Made by a program: the position numbers and the translations under genes. From Siphonodentalium dalli (taxonomy: Eukaryota; Mollusca; Scaphopoda; Gadilida; Siphonodentaliidae), in assembly GCA_032622095.1 (NCBI GenBank), contig CP136066.1:41057835-41121834 (forward strand): a stretch of DNA of 64,000 nucleotides. Reading direction: 5' to 3'. The notes under the pieces were generated by a model, which made no database searches, had not been told where the DNA came from, and saw nothing but the letters and a program-made list of their open reading frames with translations. Positions 46,541 through 57,975 of this stretch are shown here, piece by piece. Within the stretch, counting starts at the first letter, position 1. The number at the start of each line of letters is the position of its first letter.

Positions 46541-47732
46541 CTCTCTCCTGCCAAATAAACGTGACGTCACGTTTATTTATTTAAAGAAAAATACGACAGC
46601 ATCACGATTATTAGGCGCCATCACGATTATTTAAAGTTCTTGCAAAGTCGCGGAATTTTCAGTCAAAAAGTTAGAAAAAACGTGCAGCTCACTAAAAAAA
46701 ATAGAAGTGCACTTGACAAGTTGACAGGAATGTGGGAGAATCTCATTCCTAACAGGATTTAGGCCTCTAGATCATGATGTCCGTGTATAAACAGACGGAT
46801 TATCGCAGTTAATTACAACTCATCAAAGCTTATAATCACACAGTGACAACTAATTATCGTTGGGACGGAACCGACTTCTACTATCAAAACGGGACTTAAT
46901 GCTAAAATCACATCACCAGGCTTATATTATAAAATAATCAGTGAAACTAATCTGAGTGACAACTGATGAACTAATTTAACTTGACGTGGCCGACTTCTCC
47001 AAACAATACTGTTATCGTGACCCAATTATGCGCTATCATGAAGACACAGAAGCTGTGTCGTGTGCACACATGCGTGACTGGTTTTGGCTATAAATGGAAA
47101 GTTACGACACCGCAGTAGCTTCTGTGTGTACACAGGAACATGTATTTAAATCTATGCAATAAAGCAATACAATAACATGTCCGTGTATTCAAAGCACAGT
47201 TTAATTATGAATGCGATGACTTGGCAACAGTTCCACATTATTAACCACAACTTACGTTTTATGTCGGATTTAAGTTTTATGTCGGATTTTAAATAGCCGA
47301 TGTGCGACATAAGAAAGATAACACTAATTTACATCTCGAGCGAAATATTGATGGATGATGCAACCGATATGCCAACTAATTTCCCGCAAGTTCCACCTTT
47401 TACTCATTGTCACTGATCAAAATGCCGAACTTTATTTATCATAAATAATAATAGAAGTTTCCCCACTATATTTGTTTTTCGCATTATAGAACTGGTTGAA
47501 TTAATGTGGTCCGTTTTATAAGCTCCATTACAGCATTTCAAACCGCGCGTTCCGTTATTGTTCCGTTTTTGTTTCCAATCTGGAATTTAAAATAATTCTA
47601 CAGCAGAAATATGGTAAAATGCCATCATTGTGCGCCATCACTATTATTTGGCACCATCACTATTATTAATAACACCCGAAAATGTGCACCATCACTATTA
47701 TTTGGCCATCACTATTATTAGGCAGGGGAGAG
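46541..47732. mobile_element. TA-flanked TIR element, 1192 bp, inside the pearl-like array
   Basis: Ends CTCTCTCCTGCCAAATAA / TTATTAGGCAGGGGAGAG. Flanked by TA on both sides (46539-46540, 47733-47734); uninterrupted monomers read GTGCTAATGG here, so the TA is duplicated. Next to each end are ATCACGATTATT / ATCACTATTATT direct repeats, and a palindrome AAACGTGACGTCACGTTT follows the left end. No transposase frame. TA duplication fits a mariner-type or similar source (inference). Confidence 0.8.
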
Positions 47733-48858
47733 TAATGGATTAAATTTTGAAATCCAAGATGGCCACTGGCGGCCATGTTTATTGGCCGAATGACCCCAAA
47801 ATTACTCGTTCCCATCTACATTCCAATTTCAACAGCCATGACAAATTTTATGATGATCAGACTAAAGGTACGGCCTGTAGCCCGTGCTAAAGGATTTAGT
47901 CATACAAAGAGTAAAATCCAAGATGGCTGCTGGCGGCCATGTTTTTTGGCCGATTGACCCCAAAATGACTCGTTCCCATCTACATGTCATTATTAACATT
48001 CTTGACAAATTTTATGATGATCAGACTAAAAGTAGGACCTGTAGCCCGTGCTAAAGGATTTAGTCATACAAAGAGTAAAATCCAAGATGGCTGCTGGCGG
48101 CCATGTTTTTTGGCCGAATGACCCCAAAATTACTCGTTCCCATCTACATGTGAATATTAACATCCATGACAAATTTTATGATGATCAGACTAAAGGTACG
48201 ACCTGTAGCCCGTGCTAAAGAATTTAGTCATACAAAGAGTAAAATCCAAGAAGGCTGCTGGCCGCCATGTTTTTTGGCCGAATGACCCCAAAATTACTCG
48301 TTCCCATCTACATGTCAATATTAACATCCATGACAAATTTCATGATGATCAGACGAACAGTACGACCTGTGGCCCGTGCTAATGGATTGAATTTTGAAAT
48401 CCAAGATGGCCGCTGGCGGCCATGTTTTTTGTCCGAATGACCCCAAAATGACTCGTTCCCATCTACATTCCAATTTCAACAGCCATGACAAATTTTATGA
48501 TGATCGGACTAAAGGTACGACCTGTAGCCCGTGCTAAAGGATTTAGTCATACAAAGAGTGAAATCAAAGATGCCTGCTGGCGGCCATGTTTTTTTGGCCG
48601 AATGACCCCAAAATGACTCGTTCCCATCTACATGTCATTATTAACATTCTTGACAAATTTTATGATGATCAGACTAAAAGTACGACCTGTAGCCCGTGCT
48701 AAAGAATTTAGTCATACAAAGAGTAAAATCCAAGATGGCTGCTGGCGGCCATGTTTTTGGGCCGAATGACCCCAAAATTACTCGTTCCCATCTACATGTC
48801 ATTGTTAACATCCATGACAAATTTTATGATGATCAGACGAACAGTACGACCTGTGGCC
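47733..48858 (+). repeat. Pearl-like tandem array, second locus (middle part)
   Basis: About seven further monomers continuing in register after the insertion. From 48696 the sequence repeats 46371 onward with high identity (offset 2325 bp). Confidence 0.82.
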
Positions 48859-49113
48859 CGTGGTACTCTCTCCTGCCAAATAAACGTGACGTCACGTTTA
48901 TTTATTTAAAGAAAAATACGACAGCATCACGATTATTAGGCGCCATCACGATTATTTAAAGTTCTTGCAAAGTCGCGGAATTTTCAGTCAAAAAGTTAGA
49001 AAAAACGTGCAGCTCACTAAAAAAAATAGAAGTGCACTTGACAAGTTGACAGGAATGTGGGAGAATCTCATTCCTAACAGGATTTAGGCCTCTAGATCAT
49101 GATGTCCGTGTAT
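48859..49113. mobile_element. Truncated second copy of the TA-flanked element
   Basis: Identical or nearly so to the first about 250 bp of 46541-47732, then joined directly to pearl-like sequence via three TTCATGTAT repeats (49112-49140). It arose by tandem duplication with deletion, not by a second insertion. Confidence 0.75.
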
Positions 49114-49420
49114 TTCATGTATTTCATGTATTTCATGACGATCAGACAAACAGTACGCCCTGTAGCCCGTGCTAATGGATTGAATTTTGAAATGCAAGAT
49201 GGCCACTGGCGGCCATGTTTTTTTTACCGAATGACCCCAAAATTAATCATTCTGGTCTAAATGTTGATGTCAACAGCTATGACAAATTTCATAATGATCC
49301 GACCAAAGGTACGACCTGTAGACTGCATTGTTGACGCCTTACGTACACACGTACACACGGACGACGGACGACAAAGCCATGGCAATAGCTCAAACTTTAC
49401 AAAGTAAAGTTGAGCTAAAA
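49114..49420 (+). repeat. Pearl-like array, right end with hairpin tail
   Basis: Two monomers, then CACACGGACGACGGACGAC microsatellite and the stem-loop AGCTCAAACTTT / AAAGTTGAGCT followed by AA. Same 3' end as at 1115-1198. Confidence 0.8.
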
Positions 49421-49689
49421 ATGATATGCTGCAGATATCATAGCGAGGTAGGAGGTTTCATTATATCATGCCACACATCTGTACTCCAGCCTCGTATAAT
49501 GTAGAGAGCAGGGAACGCCATCATGATCCAAGGTATCATTGCATACCAGTATATATGGGATTAGAGAACACCACTGAGGACTTGATGAACAAGCATAGAA
49601 GCATCAGTGATCTATGATGGCGCACATAACGAGTGTCGGGTACATTTCGAAATGATCAAATGTAGCAGAATGATCAAAATTGCAAAATG

Positions 49690-50420
49690 ACCGGTGAAGG
49701 AGTGGCCTGGAGGTATCCCGAAGGTATTACGATTCCAGGAGATTGGACCCCATCGTGTGGAGATGTGGGCCACTGTACCGTGGGGAAGAGATAGAAGGCT
49801 GGTTGGTGCAGCTCTTGGAGGCACGCAACAAGTCTTCCCCACCCAGATCATTCAGCCTTTCTTTCCTACCGGTGAAGGAGTGGCCTGGAGGTATCCCTAA
49901 GGTATTACGATTCCAGGGGATTGGACCCCATCTTGTGGAGATGTGGGCCACTGCACCATGGGGAAGAGTTAGAAGGTTGGTTGGTGCAGCACTTGGAGGC
50001 ACGCAATAACAAGTCTTCCCCACCCAGAACATTCAGCCTACCGGTGAAGGAGTGGCCTGGAGGTATCCCAAAGGTATTACGATTCCAGGAGATTGGACCC
50101 CATCGTGTGGAGATGTGGGCCACTGTACCGTGGGGAAGAGATAGAAGGCTGGTTGGTGCAGCTCTTGGAGGCACGCAACAAGTCTTCCCCACCCAGATCA
50201 TTCAGCCTTTCTTTCCTACCGGTGAAGGAGTGGCCTGGAGGTATCCCTAAGGTATTACGATTCCAGGGGATTGGACCCCATCTTGTGGAGATGTGGGCCA
50301 CTGCACCATGGGGAAGAGTTAGAAGGTTGGTTGGTGCAGCACTTGGAGGCACGCAATAACAAGTCTTCCCCACCCAGAACATTCAGCCTACCGGTGGAGG
50401 AGTGGCCTAGAGGTATCCCG
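49690..50420. repeat. 350-bp tandem dimer repeat with coding-like frames
   Basis: Monomers of about 170-180 bp begin CCGGTGAAGGAGTGGCCTGG at 49690, 49869, 50040 and 50219, with a fifth variant at 50390. Two monomer types alternate, giving an exact 350-bp period. The units (AAGGTATTACGATTCCAG, GATGTGGGCCACTG, AGTCTTCCCCACCCAGA) are homologous to single-copy sequence at 51105-51290. Frames are open on both strands. Confidence 0.85.
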
Positions 50421-50682
50421 AAGGTGTACGATTCCAGGGGAGTGGCTGGACCCCATCTGTGGAGATGTGGGCCACTGCACCGTGGGGAAGAGGCAGAAGG
50501 CTGGAGCAGCTCTTGGAGGCACGCAACAACTCTTCACTTCCCCACCCAGAACATCCTCCAAAGGCTACAGTGCTGGATCTTTCCTGACTGAGATAAATAC
50601 TTGTACTTATCGCAGATTGTTGAATTAAATGAAGCAATATAAGATATCAACCTGTATCCTCATCCTGTACAAAATCACTTAC

Positions 50683-51290
50683 CAGCGGAACATCAGAATC
50701 CTCGTCCGACAGTGTGCCTGGCGACCCACTGTCGACCCGCGAATCTTGCTCATCGTCGTCAAACCTGCCGACGCCACGCGATGCAGAGAAGCATGTCAAG
50801 ATCGACGCCAGCCAACAGAATTGGCTGCATCAGGTTGGGATACCAGACTGTGGAAGAGGCCTACTCTGAAATGGTTCGACGCAAGACAAATGCTCTTGCA
50901 TTTGGGATAAGTAGCTATGTCCTGTCCAAGGTCACCCCCTCAAATTCTGGGGCATCAAGCTGCGCCCCCAAGGCCAGAGGGAATAAGTTCTGATGAGCCA
51001 TTTGATCAGAGGAAGCCCCTTCCATGGAATCCCCCAAATGCAGGTGGTCCTGACCAAACTGGAATAAATGTCGATGACATACCACTATGATCACATGACG
51101 GCGGAGGAGCAGGCCCGGATGTATCCCGAAGGTATTACGATTCCAGGGGATCGACTGGACCCCATCTTGTAATGATGTGGGCCACTGCACCATGGGGAAG
51201 AGTCAGAAGGCCATTTGGCTGGTGCGCTATGTCTATGAGAGCAAGAGCGTCACGTGACAACGAGTCTTCCCCACCCAGAACAGCCGCCAA
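50683..51290 (+). pseudogene. Coding-like fragment with frame breaks, unidentified
   Basis: GC-rich against its surroundings. On + it reads SESSSDSVPGDPLSTRESC.. after a CTTACCAG acceptor-like site, then STPANRIGCIRLGYQTVEEA in another frame, then PEGISSDEPFDQRKPLPWNP and, after a further shift, YDHMTAEEQARMYPEGITIP with GDRLDPIL and stop. These look like real protein in pieces joined by small indels. On - the same DNA offers a competing exon, 50824-50683, ending DEDSDVPL before a perfect GTAAGTG. I do not recognise the protein. The 3' part is the source or a relative of the tandem units at 49690-50420. Confidence 0.35.
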
Positions 51291-52715
51291 AGGCTACTCC
51301 CAGGTGCCCAATAATTGTGGTGGCCTATAAACATATCTTCGTGGCAGGAATCCAGGCCGAAATCAAAATACTGATGGAAATTTCACTCTATGTGGAATAA
51401 TAGTATATCGATGTGAATTTTTTCGAAATTTAATAATCGTATTGCCTCTACCATTAGGCACCTGAGAGAAAGGTGCCGGAGCAATCGCCCATGAAGATTG
51501 GTTTCCCGAATCAACCACTTGCAGCACCCGCCTACCATTGGTTCACACTGCCATAGGAGGACCTGGGGGGCCAGAACTGGTCCTGCCCGAGGTAAAGACT
51601 GGTACGGTTGCTCAAAGTAGGTAATCATTGACTAATATGCCCTGACCCAACTATAACAAGTAATACACCCGTGAATGAGCAACCTGCACGGTGTGTGGCC
51701 ATCAAATTCGAATCATGTTCGACTGCAAGACATGCTGTTAGTTATAACAAAGCAAGGTTAATATACATAACACAATACAACCTAGGTTATTGAGTATAAA
51801 GTAAGGTTAATATAAAATCACGTTATACCCCTGGCCACGTGATCTTACCTGCTATGACAGGTAAGATACTGTCTTTTCTCGTATATGAGGACGATGAGTT
51901 CCGAATGCACATAGGCAAGAACTAGGCGGTTTCCGTTAGGAAAGTGCGCTTACAGCGGACGTGAAGATACGAATGCCTTCATTTTCGGCATGATTGTATC
52001 GAATCGTTTTGTCACATAATCAGTGGATATGTGACAATAGACGAAGAGCCATGTCTTGGCCGGTTTCGGAAATATATTGGCAGTAGATGTGCGCAATATA
52101 AACGCTGCGCATGTAAGCTCGCTTTAGACATGTAACAATACAAATGCAGTCCTTTCTGATATTCTGCGCAATATAAATGTGTTGCATGTAACTGCGCATC
52201 ATACACGAGTGAAAGCTATTTGGCAGAATATCGTTTTGATATATGTGGAAATAGAAGTTAGTGAGCCAAGTGATGGTCTCTACTGGAAAGACTATTGGCA
52301 GTGAATCTGGAGCACGTGACAATATGTATTCTTTTTATTTCGCTGTTTGCCGTTATCATTCACTGATGAAACTGCAAAGTATGTCAGTATTGGGATGAAA
52401 ACTGTTCACCATATGTAAGCATACTAGTAGTCAGTTCTGACAGCATACATGAGGCCCTGATACCATATGAATGTCATGTACAATGTATGGAACTATTACA
52501 GCGTGCAATACATTATTGCAAGCTCGCCCATGCCGAGGCATATTAGAGCCTACGGTAAGATGGCTTAGTGTCAGGCTACAAAGTTTTCACTTCATTGCAG
52601 TTGGTGAACAATAGTTCGTAGGAACCCAAACTGTACATACATGGATGTAAAGAATGCAACACAATATTTAGAACGTCAGACAACACATCAATTTGAAGTG
52701 TGGTTATATATGTGA
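51291..52715. other. WDR20 intron 1, gene-free
   Basis: A short hairpin at 51846-51870 (ATCTTACCTG, loop, CAGGTAAGAT). Imperfect repeats around 52090-52200 (GCGCAATATAAA, GCATGTAA). No coding-like frame. Confidence 0.5.
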
Positions 52716-55700
52716 CTAGAAGGTGACCCGACTTCGTCCGGGCTATTAAAAAACCAAATTTCAAGTCGATTGCTCCACCCGTTTCCTAGATCTGGTCTGC
52801 GCATGCGCGAAGCTGGTGTCGCACGTGCTCGGCGACCCGATAAAATTCGTATCCGGGGCAAGATACATTCACATACCAAATTTAAAGTCAATATCTCAAC
52901 CCGTTTACGAGATCTCGTCTGCGCATGCGCGAAGCTAGCGTCGCACGTGCTCGGCGACCCGATAAAATTCGTATCCGGGGCAAGATACATTCACATACCA
53001 AATTTCAAGTCGATAGCTACACCCGTTTCCGAGATATATAGCCCAATGTCATTTGCGGATACCTCGGCCGGTGATGAGTTAACGCGACACAGTCAAATGC
53101 ATCGGCAGGGTGAGAGTTAACGTAATCTAACTTTATGACCTCTGACGACGTCATAGAAATTACGCATTGATTTTATCCTGATAAAAGCATCGTACCACTT
53201 GTACCTAATAATTGAGGCAGATAACTAAAACGGATACATACATATTATATATCGTTGGAAAGATGAAGCCACACAGATTCTAACCGTGCAAATTATATGA
53301 CTGGCAATTTATTATTCGCGCTATATCGTATCGATTTGTGAGCACCGAACTGAAATATATTAGCGCAAAACGGCGTAAAAACAGATTTGACCTCCGCACG
53401 TGAAAAGTTGACCTCGCACGGACAAATAAATATGCCTATGTTCGTCTCCGGCCGAAAATACCCTAAAATACCAAATTTCATCGAAATTGGCTTAGTCGTT
53501 TTCGAGTCCATCGATTTCAAACAAACAAACACATACACACACACACAGATCTTTCAAAATATATAATAGACTAGAAGGTGACCCGACTTCGTCCGGGCTA
53601 TTAAAAAACCAAATTTCAAGTCGATTGCTCCACCCGTTTCCTAGATCTGGTCTGCGCATGCGCGAAGCTGGTGTCGCACGTGCTCGGCGACCCGATAAAA
53701 TTCGTATCCGGGGCAAGATACATTCACATACCAAATTTAAAGTCAATATCTCAACCCGTTTCCGAGATCTCGTCTGCGCATGCGCGAAGCTGGCGTCGCA
53801 CGTGCTCGGCGACCCGATAAACTTCGTATCCGGGGCAAGATACATTCACATACCAAATTTCAAGTCGATAGCTACACCCGTTTCCGAGATATATAGCCCA
53901 ATGTCATTTGCGGATACCTCGGCCGGTGATGAGTTAACGCGACACAATCAAATGCATCGGCAGGGTGAGAGTTAACGTAATCTAACTTTATGACCTCTGA
54001 CGACGTCATAGAAATTACGCATTGATTTTATCCTGATAAAAGCATCGTACCACTTGTACCTAATAATTGAGGCAGATAACTAAAACGGATACATACATAT
54101 TATATATCGTTGGAAAGATGAAGCCACACAGATTCTAACCGTGCAAATTATATGACTGGCAATTTATTATTCGCGCTATATCGTATCGATTTGTGAGCAC
54201 CGAACTGAAATATATTAGCGCAAAACGGCGTAAAAACAGATTTGACCTCCGCACGTGAAAAGTTGACCTCGCACGGACAAATAAATATGCCTATGTTCGT
54301 CTCCGGCCGAAAATACCCTAAAATACCAAATTTCATCGAAATTGGCTTAGTCGTTTTCGAGTCCATCGATTTCAAACAAACAAACACATACACACACACA
54401 CAGATCTTTCAAAATATATAATAGACTAGAAGGTGACCCGACTTCGTCCGGGCTATTAAAAAACCAAATTTCAAGTCGATTGCTCCACCCGTTTCCTAGA
54501 TCTGGTCTGCGCATGCGCGAAGCTGGTGTCGCACGTGCTCGGCGACCCGATAAAATTCGTATCCGGGGCAAGATACATTCACATACCAAATTTAAAGTCA
54601 ATATCTCAACCCGTTTCCGAGATCTCGTCTGCGCATGCTCGAAGCTGGCGTCGCACGTGCTCGGCGACCCGATAAACTTCGTATCCGGGGCAAGATACAT
54701 TCACATACCAAATTTCAAGTCGATAGCTACACCCGTTTCCGAGATATATAGCCCAATGTCATTTGCGGATACCTCGGCCGGTGATGAGTTAACGCGACAC
54801 AATCAAATGCATCGGCAGGGTGAGAGTTAACGTAATCTAACTTTATGACCTCTGACGACGTCATAGAAATTACGCATTGATTTTATCCTGATAAAAGCAT
54901 CGTACCACTTGTACCTAATAATTGAGGCAGATAACTAAAACGGATACATACATATTATATATCGTTGGAAAGATGAAGCCACACAGATTCTAACCGTGCA
55001 AATTATATGACTGGCAATTTATTATTCGCGCTATATCGTATCGATTTGTGAGCACCGAACTGAAATATATTAGCGCAAAACGGCGTAAAAACAGATTTGA
55101 CCTCCGCACGTGAAAAGTTGACCTCGCACGGACAAATAAATATGCCTATGTTCGTCTCCGGCCGAAAATACCCTAAAATACCAAATTTCATCGAAATTGG
55201 CTTAGTCGTTTTCGAGTCCATCGATTTCAAACAAACAAACACATACACACACACACAGATCTTTCAAAATATATAATAGACTAGAAGGTGACCCGACTTC
55301 GTCCGGGCTATTCAAAAACCAAATTTCAAGTCGATAGCTCCACCCGTTTCCTAGATCTGGTCTGCGCATGCGCGAAGCTGGTGTCGCACGTGCTCGGCGA
55401 CCCGATAAAATTCGTATCCGGGGCAAGATACATTCACATACCAAATTTCAAGTCGATAGCTACACCCGTTTCCGAGATATATAGCCCAATGTCATTTGCG
55501 GATACCTCGGCCGGTGATGAGTTAACGCGACACAGTCAAATGCATCGGCAGGGTGAGAGTTAACGTAATCTAACTTTATGACCTCTGACGACGTCATAGA
55601 AATTACGCATTGATTTTATCCCGATAAAAGCATCGGACCACTTGTACCTAATAATTGAGGCAGATAACTAAAACGGATACATACATATTATATATCGTTG

Positions 55701-56702
55701 GAAAGAGGACACGCCACAGATTCTAACCGTGCAAATTATATGACTGGCAATTTATTATTCGCGCTATATCGAATCGATTTGTGAGCACCGAACTGAAATA
55801 TATTAGCGCAAAAACGGCGTAAAAACAGATTTGACCTCCGCACGTGAAAAGTTGACCTCGCACGGACAAATAAATATGCCTATGTTCGTCTCCGGCCGAA
55901 AACACATCCAAATACCAAATTTCATCGAAATTGGCTTAGTCGTTTTTGAGTCCATCGATTTCAAACACACACACACACACACAAACAAACACACAGATCT
56001 TTCAAAATATATAATAGACTAGAAGGTGACCCGACTTCGTCCGGGCTATTCAAAAACCAAATTTCAAGTCGATAGCTCCACCCGTTTCCTAGATCTGGTC
56101 TGCGCATGCGCGAAGCTGGTGTCGCACGTGCTCGGCGACCCGATAAAATTCGTATCCGGGGCAAGATACATTCACATACCAAATTTCAAGTCGATAGCTA
56201 CACCCGTTTCCGAGATATATAGCCCAATGTCATTTGCGGATACCTCGGCCGGTGATGAGTTAACGCGACACAGTCAAATGCATCGGCAGGGTGAGAGTTA
56301 ACGTAATCTAACTTTATGACCTCTGACGACGTCATAGAAATTACGCATTGATTTTATCCCGATAAAAGCATCGGACCACTTGTACCTAATAATTGAGGCA
56401 GATAACTAAAACGGATACATACATATTATATATCGTTGGAAAGAGGACACGCCACAGATTCTAACCGTGCAAATTATATGACTGGCAATTTATTATTCGC
56501 GCTATATCGAATCGATTTGTGAGCACCGAACTGAAATATATTAGCGCAAAAACGGCGTAAAAACAGATTTGACCTCCGCACGTGAAAAGTTGACCTCGCA
56601 CGGACAAATAAATATGCCTATGTTCGTCTCCGGCCGAAAACACATCCAAATACCAAATTTCATCGAAATTGGCTTAGTCGTTTTTGAGTCCATCGATTTC
56701 AA

Positions 56703-56733
<31 letters not shown>

Positions 56734-56769
56734 AACACACACACAGATCTTTCAAAATATATAATAGAT
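52716..56769. repeat. Five-copy tandem array of a CTAG..TATATAATAGA element (855-bp unit)
   Basis: Head-to-tail units start at 52716, 53571, 54426, 55281 and 56019. The first three are exactly 855 bp and nearly identical; the fourth is 738 and the fifth about 750 bp. Each starts CTAGAAGGTGACCCGACTTC and ends with an (AC)n run and AAAATATATAATAGA. Units 1-3 carry two copies of a 118-bp module with TGCGCATGCGCGA and GCACGTGC; units 4-5 carry one. The repeated frames (about 116 aa on +, 83-117 aa on -) are artefacts of the repeat. Confidence 0.92.
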
Positions 56770-57600
56770 AACGAATACCATCCCCCTGTTACGGAGTGTT
56801 AGTAACTATTGTACTGATGATACAATGAGTTATATGATATTTAATCGTGATAGACAAGGCAGAATTTTCTAAATACCTTGAAGTCGATGTAATGTGTTAT
56901 TACATTTGCCATGTGTCTAACAAGACCACGCGCTCATACATACTGGCGGGCGTAGATTCGCAGGTATTGATCGTTAAAACAATGTTACAGATCGCTCAGT
57001 CGAAAGAAATGTGAATTGTCATCTGATAGTGATAACAAGTACTATCTTTCGTATTTATTCATGTAAATTATTACAAAGGAGGATATGGCTGTCCTGTGCA
57101 ACTTTCTGCGAATTAACAGAGCAGTGCCATGTATGATTTGGCAGTATACATTAGGATACAAAGCAACGGAACTTACGAAATAACCGAAGCGAGTCGACGG
57201 AAACTTATGTAAAGTGAAACACGTGTAGCACGAAATTAGGAGATATCGCATACCGTACTACATTGCGTCCTCAATTGTAAGTCATGATAGTCATCACGCC
57301 GTATGTGTGGCACAATATGCACTATGTGGTTTTGCCACAAGTAAGCTATGTGCTTCTTTAGTCATTGTCAAGATGGCCATCTTAATTCCAATTGTTGGAA
57401 GATAAAGCCGTCTAGAGGAAAACAGAAAACACAGAAACAAATTACGGATACAGTGAAACGAAAAAAGTTCCCGTTTCGGATGTGAGAAATATTAATTAAC
57501 TATCGGGTACAATAAATTGCAAGTTTGTAATATCAACAATAAATATTGAGTCGATAAACTCGCAACACAGAAAGATACAACCTTGAGAAAATAGAAACGA
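56770..57600. other. WDR20 intron 1, gene-free
   Basis: No repeat family or coding-like frame recognised. Confidence 0.45.
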
Positions 57601-57609
57601 TCCTGTCCT

Positions 57610-57795
57610 GGCGAGGAGGAATAAAAACTGACTAGACAATAGATAGAATGCGGGTGTATTCATGCGAGACTAATCTGGACACGGGTGTGAGTGGGGTCGG
57701 CACAGCAATAAAATTTTAACCCTCCTGATTGACACAAGGCCGGAGACGTAATCCATATAGTTCAGTTGAGGGCTTCTCCTTGGCGGAAAAATATA
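57610..57795. repeat. Inverted copy of the 44.6-kb element
   Basis: Reverse complement of 44640-44810: ACTGACTAGACAATAGATAG, CGGGTGTGAGTGGGGTCGG and GGCCGGAGACGTAATCC match in inverse order, then GCTTCTCCTTGGCGGAAAAA ends it. Confidence 0.75.
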
Positions 57796-57839
57796 AATGT
57801 TTTGCATCTTGTTATGATATGAATTAGGATCTAAATTGA

Positions 57840-57975
57840 AAAAGAAAAAAAAAAAATTGTTGTTGTTGCAATGGCAATAAAAAGTTTAGGGTCGGGGGGG
57901 GGGGGGGGGGGGGGGGGTTTAAAATAGGGTCGGTCGGGTTAGCGGAAACAAACGTCTTTTTTGTTTAGGCCTAAG
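57840..57975. repeat. Element with 24-bp G run
   Basis: A-run, (GTT)n, AATGGCAATAAAAAGTTTAG, then 24 consecutive G at 57894-57917, then GGTCGGTCGGGTTAGCGGAA and TTTGTTTAGGCCTAAG. An inverted diverged relative of the last part is at 43470-43560. Confidence 0.55.

Noticed and set aside
52688-56802. Repeated frames of 83-117 codons on both strands
   Set aside because: They recur exactly with the 855-bp tandem unit, overlap each other on opposite strands and include the (AC)n run.
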